In this document: positions 59,094 to 64,000 of the stretch, piece after piece
Numbering within the stretch: the first letter of the stretch is position 1
How the letters are laid out: the number at the start of each line of letters is the position of its first letter
Assembly (NCBI RefSeq): GCF_002802905.1
Contig: NZ_PEBK01000002.1
Location: 62,001 to 126,000 of the forward strand
Direction of reading: 5' to 3'
DNA: 64,000 nt
From: Bifidobacterium simiarum
GTDB taxonomy: Bacteria > Actinomycetota > Actinomycetes > Actinomycetales > Bifidobacteriaceae
The notes under the pieces: model-generated
What the model was told of the DNA's origin: nothing
Seen by the model: only the letters and a program-made list of their open reading frames with translations
Databases searched by the model: none
Made by a program: the position numbers and the translations under genes

Positions 59094-61709
59094 TCACCGA
59101 CGCCCGGCTCGACCCCGCAGAAAGACCGCTCCCGCACCGACCGCCACCAGCAGCAGGCAGGTGCCGAAGGCCCACGCCACGTCGCTGCCCGTGCGGGACA
59201 GGGCCGACGCCCCGCCCGACTGGTTCGCGCTGCCGGACGCATCAGTCTCCACTTCCGTCCGGTTCGGGGACGGGGTCGGGGTGATCTCGATGCTCTCGTA
59301 TCCCCCGTTCGCACCGGACGCCGACGAAGTCTGACCGTTCGACGAGCCGTCCGATCCGGACTGGCCCGACTGACCGATCTGCCCGTTCGCCCCGCCCTGA
59401 CCGGACTGACCGGACTGCGACTGTCCGTCGGAGGTCCCGCCCTGATTGCCGGAAGAGGTATTGTCCGACGTATTGCCGGACTGACTTCCGTCGCCGAGAT
59501 CACGGGTCACCGCGGCGATCGCATTGACCAGACCGGCGCCGCGATACTCCTTGCCATCGTCCGGCTTGACCAGATGGTCGTAAAAGTAGCCGGCCTGCTT
59601 CTTCAGCAGCGCGGTGATCTGATCGACCGTGTACGTCGGATGCTCGGCGCGCAACAGCGACACCACACCGGTCACCAAGGGGGTAGACAGTGACGTTCCG
59701 CTCAGGTAGGCGTAGCCGGACGAATCAGCGTACGGATACCATGAGGGCACGGTCGAGTAGATTCCTGAACCGGGGGCCGTCACAGTGATCGAAGTCTTGC
59801 CGTAGTTGGAGTAGGAGGCTCGAGTCAAGGTCTGTACATCGGCCGCGTCTACAGGATCGGAGGCGGAGACGACGATCACTCCGGGCAGCATCGACGGCAT
59901 CTGGATCTCACCGGACGACGGGGGGTTATCCAGATCGGTGTCGTGGTTGTGCGCGGCGGCCACGATGGTGACGTTGCTGGACTGCGCGTAGGCGACGGCC
60001 CGCTTGGTCACCTCGACGGAGGCCGTCTGCGTCGCGTCCCCGGGGTTCCACCACGAGCCCCACGAGGTCATGCCGTAACTGTTGTTGGCCACGGCGAAAT
60101 GATGGTCGGCGGCCCAGACCAGACCGCAGACCGCATATTCGGGGTAGACCCAGTCGTAGTCGTTGGTCACGCGCACCGAGGCCAGACGAGCCTTCGGGTT
60201 CACGCCGTCGATGCCGATGCCGTTATGGGCGGCGGCGATCAGACCGGCCACATGCGTGCCGTGCGCGTACACGGTCTGCCAGTCGTCGTACTGCGTGGCG
60301 GGGGCAGTGGAGGTGGGCGCGCCGGCCGACTTCTGGTCGGCGATGCCGTTGACCTGGCAGCTCACCGAAAGGTCGGGGTCCACCTGTCCCTTGAGATCGG
60401 CATGGGTGGTGTCGATGCCGCTGTCGAGCACGCCGACCGTGACCTTGAAGCGGTCGGCGTTGGTGTTGCCGACGGTGGTGTTCTCGATGGTTTCGACGGC
60501 CTTGTCGGCGCCGATCGCCCGCTGCGCCCAATTCTGGTCGGAGGCTTCCGCTGCCCCCTGGACGGCGGAGGAGCCGCCGGATGACTGGGAAGCAGTGGAC
60601 TGACTGTTGGTGGATTGGGTGGATTGGGTGGACTGGGCGGACTGGGCGGACTGGACGGCCGATGACTGGCTGGCCGATTCGACCGCGAGACTGTGGCCGG
60701 AAACGTCCTGGGTGACGCGATTGCCGTCCTGATTCTGCTTGTTTCCCCGCAGGGAGTAGGCCTGCACCGACACGTTCTCCTCGCCGGTCACCGGGGTGCG
60801 GCGGGTCGGTCCCACAGAGTCGAGCGCGATGCCGGCGGCCTTGGCCTTGGCGGCGAAGTGTTTGGCGAACGAGCCGTCCGTGGACTGGACGAACAGGGAG
60901 CCGAACTGATCGTAACGGGTCAGCACGGTGGCGCCCAGCGATTCGGCGAGATCGGCGGCCGGCTTGGTGCTGACGGACTGGGACTGCTGGACGGCCCCGG
61001 AGTTTGACGCTGACTGGGACTGTGCTGTCGACTGGGACTGTGGCACGGTCAGGTTGATGACGTAGTTGCGGGGGGAATCGTCCTCATACGAGGGAGATAC
61101 CGTCGGCGACGACTGGGAGGACGACGAAGTAACGTCCGATGCTTTGACGGAGATCGAGGATACGGGCTGGACGCCGGACGCGGCGGATGAGGAACCGGCG
61201 GCTAAGGAACCGGCTGCTGCGGAATCCGTGGCGATGCCCGCCGAGGCCGAACCGGTGAGGCCTGCGACTGCGGACTTCCCTGACCCCTCAGATGATGTGG
61301 CGACGGATGCGCCGGATCTCTGCGCAGAGGTCGCCGATCGGCGGTTCGGATCGGTGCTCGTCGTTGCCGACCGTGCTGCCTGACTGGGCTGTGCCGACTG
61401 ACTGGGCTGTGCCGACTGAGCAGATTGTGCCGAACGGTCCGACTGTGTTGAATGGTCAGACGGTGACTGAGACTGCGATGATGCGGTCTGCCGGGAGGAC
61501 TGCGAATCCCGCGCGGACGAGGAAGCATTCGACGATGCGGAAGAGGCCGTTGCGATCTGCGACGACGAGGCCGGCAGCGCAGTGACGACCGGATTCGCAG
61601 TGGCAACCGGCTGCGCGGCTACGGCGAACGAACCCGGTATGGCGATCACGCCGACGCCCATGGCCGTCGCTACGATCGTGGTCACCAGTCTTCGAGCCAA
61701 ACCTCGCAT
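59094..61709 (-). CDS. Secreted subtilisin-like serine protease (S8) with Ser/Gln-rich linker
   Basis: 871 residues. Signal peptide MRGLARRLVTTIVATAMGVGVIAIPGSFAVAAQ. Residues about 40-400 are dominated by Ser/Gln/Ala low-complexity repeats (QSAQSAQSTQSTQSTNS). The peptidase domain has the complete triad: Asp429 in VGVLDSGIDTTH, His483 in HGTHVAGLIAA and Ser673 in GTSLSTPLVTG. The tail has a Gly/Gln-rich linker, then ALSRTGSDVA before a hydrophobic helix and a basic GRAGRR end. This is a wall- or membrane-anchor arrangement, but the LPxTG pentapeptide reads LSRTG. ATG at 61709 with GAAGG five bases upstream. Substrate unknown. Confidence 0.93.
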   Translation of the reverse strand: MRGLARRLVTTIVATAMGVGVIAIPGSFAVAAQPVATANPVVTALPASSSQIATASSASSNASSSARDSQSSRQTASSQSQSPSDHSTQSDRSAQSAQSAQPSQSAQPSQAARSATTSTDPNRRSATSAQRSGASVATSSEGSGKSAVAGLTGSASAGIATDSAAAGSLAAGSSSAASGVQPVSSISVKASDVTSSSSQSSPTVSPSYEDDSPRNYVINLTVPQSQSTAQSQSASNSGAVQQSQSVSTKPAADLAESLGATVLTRYDQFGSLFVQSTDGSFAKHFAAKAKAAGIALDSVGPTRRTPVTGEENVSVQAYSLRGNKQNQDGNRVTQDVSGHSLAVESASQSSAVQSAQSAQSTQSTQSTNSQSTASQSSGGSSAVQGAAEASDQNWAQRAIGADKAVETIENTTVGNTNADRFKVTVGVLDSGIDTTHADLKGQVDPDLSVSCQVNGIADQKSAGAPTSTAPATQYDDWQTVYAHGTHVAGLIAAAHNGIGIDGVNPKARLASVRVTNDYDWVYPEYAVCGLVWAADHHFAVANNSYGMTSWGSWWNPGDATQTASVEVTKRAVAYAQSSNVTIVAAAHNHDTDLDNPPSSGEIQMPSMLPGVIVVSASDPVDAADVQTLTRASYSNYGKTSITVTAPGSGIYSTVPSWYPYADSSGYAYLSGTSLSTPLVTGVVSLLRAEHPTYTVDQITALLKKQAGYFYDHLVKPDDGKEYRGAGLVNAIAAVTRDLGDGSQSGNTSDNTSSGNQGGTSDGQSQSGQSGQGGANGQIGQSGQSGSDGSSNGQTSSASGANGGYESIEITPTPSPNRTEVETDASGSANQSGGASALSRTGSDVAWAFGTCLLLVAVGAGAVFLRGRAGRR

Positions 61710-61852
61710 ATGTGCCTTCCCCTTCCCGTCTGTTGCCAGCATACCCGCTGCACTGTTCACACCGAGAAAAACTTTCGCACCTCCACACACCATTTGGATT
61801 CCGTCGAAACCGGCGGCGGGCGATGGCTCAATGACATTTGGCCGGAGAGCCG

Positions 61853-61918
61853 GTTTTTGGCAAATCCAAGCTTGAAGAGACCATATTCGATGCCTTCAAA
61901 CTTGGTCTTGCCAAAAAC
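61853..61918. repeat. Long inverted repeat (copy 2 of a dispersed element)
   Basis: Arms 61853-61877 and 61894-61918 share TTGGCAAATCCAAGCTTGAA with the element at 34327-34392, with a few mismatches between the arms, and a 16-base loop. In the 352-base gap 61710-62061 there is also a CCCCGCCAAAGCGGGG hairpin (about 61973-61988). Confidence 0.8.
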
Positions 61919-62061
61919 CGTAAGGAGGAAGGTCTAAATCCCTCCGCAGCTGATGGACCACAATGAGACGACCCCGCCAAAGCGGGGCCGCAGGTTGCTG
62001 GCTTCGGGCCGCCAGTAATGACGGCCTTCCGCAGAAGCCTGATTGAAGGCAGTGCCTTCAA

Positions 62062-63405
62062 TTACAGGCTTCTCCAGGCGACGCCTTCGCCCTTCCAGCC
62101 GGCGCGCTGCACGGCCACGTACTCGCCGTAGCTGGTGGTGTACACGTGTTCGCCGCTGTGACGGTTGTACAGACGGTACACCTTGGTGCCGGCGTTCGGA
62201 TTCACCGTCCACGCGGTGCCTTCGCCCCTCCAGCCGAGGCGCACGAGCATGTCGTGCTCGGCCTTGTTCATCGTCCAGTTGTGGTTGCCGTTGTTGCGGT
62301 TGTACTCGCGGTACACCGGGGAGCCGATGCGGGCAGCGTTGAACGAGACGCCCTCGTCACGCCAGCCAAGGCGCACGAGCATGTTCTTCTCGGAGGCGTT
62401 CGTGGTGTAGTGGTGCAGACCGGAACGACGGTTGTACACGCGGTACACCGGCACCTTGGTCACCGCCAGATCGGAGACGGTCACGTTGTAGTTCAGCGGC
62501 GGGATCGTGCCGTAGATGTCCGAAGCCACCTGCAGGTAGTACGTGCCGGCGCCCAGACTCAGCGTGGCGGACTTGCCGGTCTGGTTGAGGTACCACTGGC
62601 AGAGGCCCACCTGCGCGAGGTTCGAGCGGTACAGTCGGGCGGTCCACTTGCTCAGATCCCTGCTGTCGTATCGCTGGGAATGGAACGCCAACTCCACCTT
62701 GGTGGTCTTGGTCAGCGTGAACCGGTACCAGTCCTGCTCGCCGTTACCGGTGTTCGCCCACGAGGAGGCGTTCGTGGTACGGCCAAGGGTCAGCACGTCG
62801 GCGGCGGCGCGGCTGTTGTTCCATTCGGTCTCCCAGTTGGCGTTGACGCTGTAGCTCACCTTGAACGTGGTGGTGGCGCTGCCCCTCGAGAACGTAGCGA
62901 ACTTGAGGTAATAGGTGCCGGGGGCGAGGCCCTGCTGACCGAGGGAGGTCTTGCTGCGATCGGCGATCGGATCCTTGGAGATCACCCGGTTGGCGCTGTC
63001 GATCAGCTCCGGCGAGCTGAATCGGTCGGTGGAATTCGCCAGCGGCGAGTACGTGACGTTCACCACGCCCTGCTTCGGCACCGAGAACTTGTACCAGTAG
63101 TCGGGCGAGTACTGGCCGTCGTTGCGCTTGATCGTGTAGGTCTTGTTCACCGCCACGGCAGCGGCATGGGCCTTGCTGAGGTTGGTCGCCGCGGAGGCAC
63201 CGCCGGCAACCTGCTCATCCTGCTGGGTCTGGGCGGACTGGGTCTGTGCCTGCTCGGTCTGTGCCTGCTCGGTCTGTGCCGGAGCCGACTCGGACGGCGC
63301 GGCCTCGGCGGCCGACGCGAACGACACCGGAATAATCATGCTGGCCGAAGCAAGGGCCGCAATGCCCAGCTTCCCCCATCGACCAAACATATGCTGACGC
63401 TTCAT
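62062..63405 (-). CDS. Secreted protein with two beta-domains and three DUF5648-like repeats
   Basis: 447 residues. Signal peptide MKRQHMFGRWGKLGIAALASASMIIPVSFASA, then a Gln/Ala/Thr-rich linker (38-66). Two similar beta-rich domains of the bacterial pre-peptidase-C type seem to occupy 88-187 and 200-310 (YWYKFSVPKQGVVNVTYSP; DWYRFTLTKTTKVELAF). Three repeats of about 37 residues follow (319-355, 363-399, 408-446) with pattern VYRxYNRxxGxHxYT...LxRxGWxxEGxAW. Such repeats occur in surface or cell-wall-associated proteins; no catalytic residue is evident. ATG at 63405 after AAAGAAGG. Probably a carbohydrate- or wall-binding protein, from repeat type only. Confidence 0.82.
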   Translation of the reverse strand: MKRQHMFGRWGKLGIAALASASMIIPVSFASAAEAAPSESAPAQTEQAQTEQAQTQSAQTQQDEQVAGGASAATNLSKAHAAAVAVNKTYTIKRNDGQYSPDYWYKFSVPKQGVVNVTYSPLANSTDRFSSPELIDSANRVISKDPIADRSKTSLGQQGLAPGTYYLKFATFSRGSATTTFKVSYSVNANWETEWNNSRAAADVLTLGRTTNASSWANTGNGEQDWYRFTLTKTTKVELAFHSQRYDSRDLSKWTARLYRSNLAQVGLCQWYLNQTGKSATLSLGAGTYYLQVASDIYGTIPPLNYNVTVSDLAVTKVPVYRVYNRRSGLHHYTTNASEKNMLVRLGWRDEGVSFNAARIGSPVYREYNRNNGNHNWTMNKAEHDMLVRLGWRGEGTAWTVNPNAGTKVYRLYNRHSGEHVYTTSYGEYVAVQRAGWKGEGVAWRSL

Positions 63406-63494
63406 CAGAACCTTCTTTCTTCATCTCACCCGATATCCGCTGCGGGCAACGCCCCTATCTTCCCACGTCCTCTCCCCTACCCGACGTCAATCCC

Positions 63495-63615
63495 GATACT
63501 TGGCCAGCCCGATCACGACACGCCGATCGGAGTGGCCGATCGTGAACGGTCAGGCCAAATTACCGTCTTCGTGAACGGTTCGGCCAACTCCCCGCGAACG
63601 GTCAGGCCAAGTATC
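63495..63615. promoter_or_regulatory. Operator-like repeat array upstream of the secreted repeat protein
   Basis: Three direct copies of GyGAACGGTyCGGCCAA-like sequence (63542-63558, 63571-63587, 63594-63610), spaced 29 and 23 bases, within outer arms GATACTTGGCC / GGCCAAGTATC (63495-63505, 63605-63615). This is the control region of the minus-strand gene at 62062-63405. The 63406-63759 gap holds only this and the leuA terminator. Confidence 0.55.
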
Positions 63616-63674
63616 AGATCCCAGACCAGATACGATCGGGGATGACCGAACACGACCAGATACACCCGATATAC

Positions 63675-63717
63675 GAAAAAACGGTGGTCCGACACCGTGT
63701 GATGTCGGACCACCGTA
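63675..63717 (-). terminator. Terminator of leuA
   Basis: On the minus strand ACGGTGGTCCGACA ... TGTCGGACCACCGT followed by TTTTTT. Lies 43 bases after the leuA stop. Confidence 0.9.
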
Positions 63718-63759
63718 ATGAGATGACCGGCGAAGGCCCCGGCCCTCAGCCCTCAGCCC

Positions 63760-64000
63760 TTACCGCTCGGAGCGGTTGATGGCGGAGATGATGGCCTTCA
63801 GCGAGCTCGTGGTGATCGAGGAGTCGATGCCGACGCCCCAGATCACGCGGGTCTCCGGCTTGTCGCCGATCTCGCACTCCACGTAGGAGGCGGCCATGGC
63901 GTCGGTGCCGGCGGTCATGGCGTGCTCCACGTAGTCCATCACGGACACGTCAATGCCCAGCGCGCTGATCGCGTTGAGGAACGCGGCGATCGGACCGTTG
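63760..64000 (-). CDS. leuA: 2-isopropylmalate synthase, C-terminal end (partial)
   Basis: Last 79 residues of the leucine-biosynthesis enzyme; the rest lies beyond the window. The visible part is the leucine-binding regulatory domain: NGPIAAFLNAISALGID, VMDYVEHAMTAGTDAMAASYVECEIG and WGVGIDSSITTSSLKAIISAINR. This matches the family's end. It stops at TAA (63760-63762) and is followed by a strong terminator at 63675. Confidence 0.9.
   Translation of the reverse strand, partial: NGPIAAFLNAISALGIDVSVMDYVEHAMTAGTDAMAASYVECEIGDKPETRVIWGVGIDSSITTSSLKAIISAINRSER

Overview
The window is a GC-rich chromosomal segment that I read as Bifidobacterium. The topA-tmk-holB order, a C69 dipeptidase of the PepD type, a short formate-tetrahydrofolate ligase, an aminopeptidase C, an actinobacterial-type SRP RNA and a perfect HspR (HAIR) operator all fit a Gram-positive actinobacterium. 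The species is not determined. About 50 protein genes, four tRNAs and one SRP RNA can be supported. Most genes are on the minus strand and stand alone or in short operons with strong Shine-Dalgarno (SD) sites.

Layout. 1-5350: a ClC channel, an MFS carrier, a Gly-Val-Val tRNA operon with its own promoter and terminator, and a MarR-regulated DHA2 efflux carrier behind a large palindromic operator. 5377-9883: a small conserved-looking protein, an O6-alkylguanine repair protein, aspartate ammonia-lyase, Hsp20 under a HAIR site, and a nitroreductase. 10030-14211: an amidohydrolase, an orphan AAA-type ATPase and an MscS channel, followed by an unusual array of four imperfect hairpins. 14894-22733: a complete spermidine/iron-type ABC importer, then the AmmeMemoRadiSam genes (a radical SAM enzyme and a Memo-AMMECR1 fusion). 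22907-37572: ddl, gpsA, tRNA-Lys, pepC, fhs, a C69 dipeptidase, a PEBP-like protein and the holB-tmk-topA block. 37680-46131: a PAP2 membrane protein, SRP RNA, UDP-galactopyranose mutase, an LtaS-like sulfatase and a class A penicillin-binding protein, i.e. cell-envelope work. 57991-64000: a glycosyltransferase, a secreted subtilase, a secreted repeat protein and the end of leuA.

The most unusual part is 46365-57795. Eight minus-strand genes run from a small acyl carrier protein (ACP) through a CocE-type serine hydrolase, an HSL-type esterase, a small membrane protein, a single-domain phosphate acetyltransferase and a butyrate-kinase-family enzyme to two MFS carriers. They face a divergent PucR-type regulator, and a stand-alone holo-ACP synthase follows it. 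I infer an inducible catabolic system in which an acyl group from an imported ester or amide is transferred, possibly on the carrier protein, to acyl phosphate and then to ATP. The individual families are recognisable; the combination and the substrate are not known to me.

The intergenic DNA is rich in structure. About twenty copies of REP-like double hairpins fall into three related families. Two intergenic sites carry the same long inverted repeat, several further long inverted repeats lie between genes, and a stem-loop sits in every true gap of the ACP operon.
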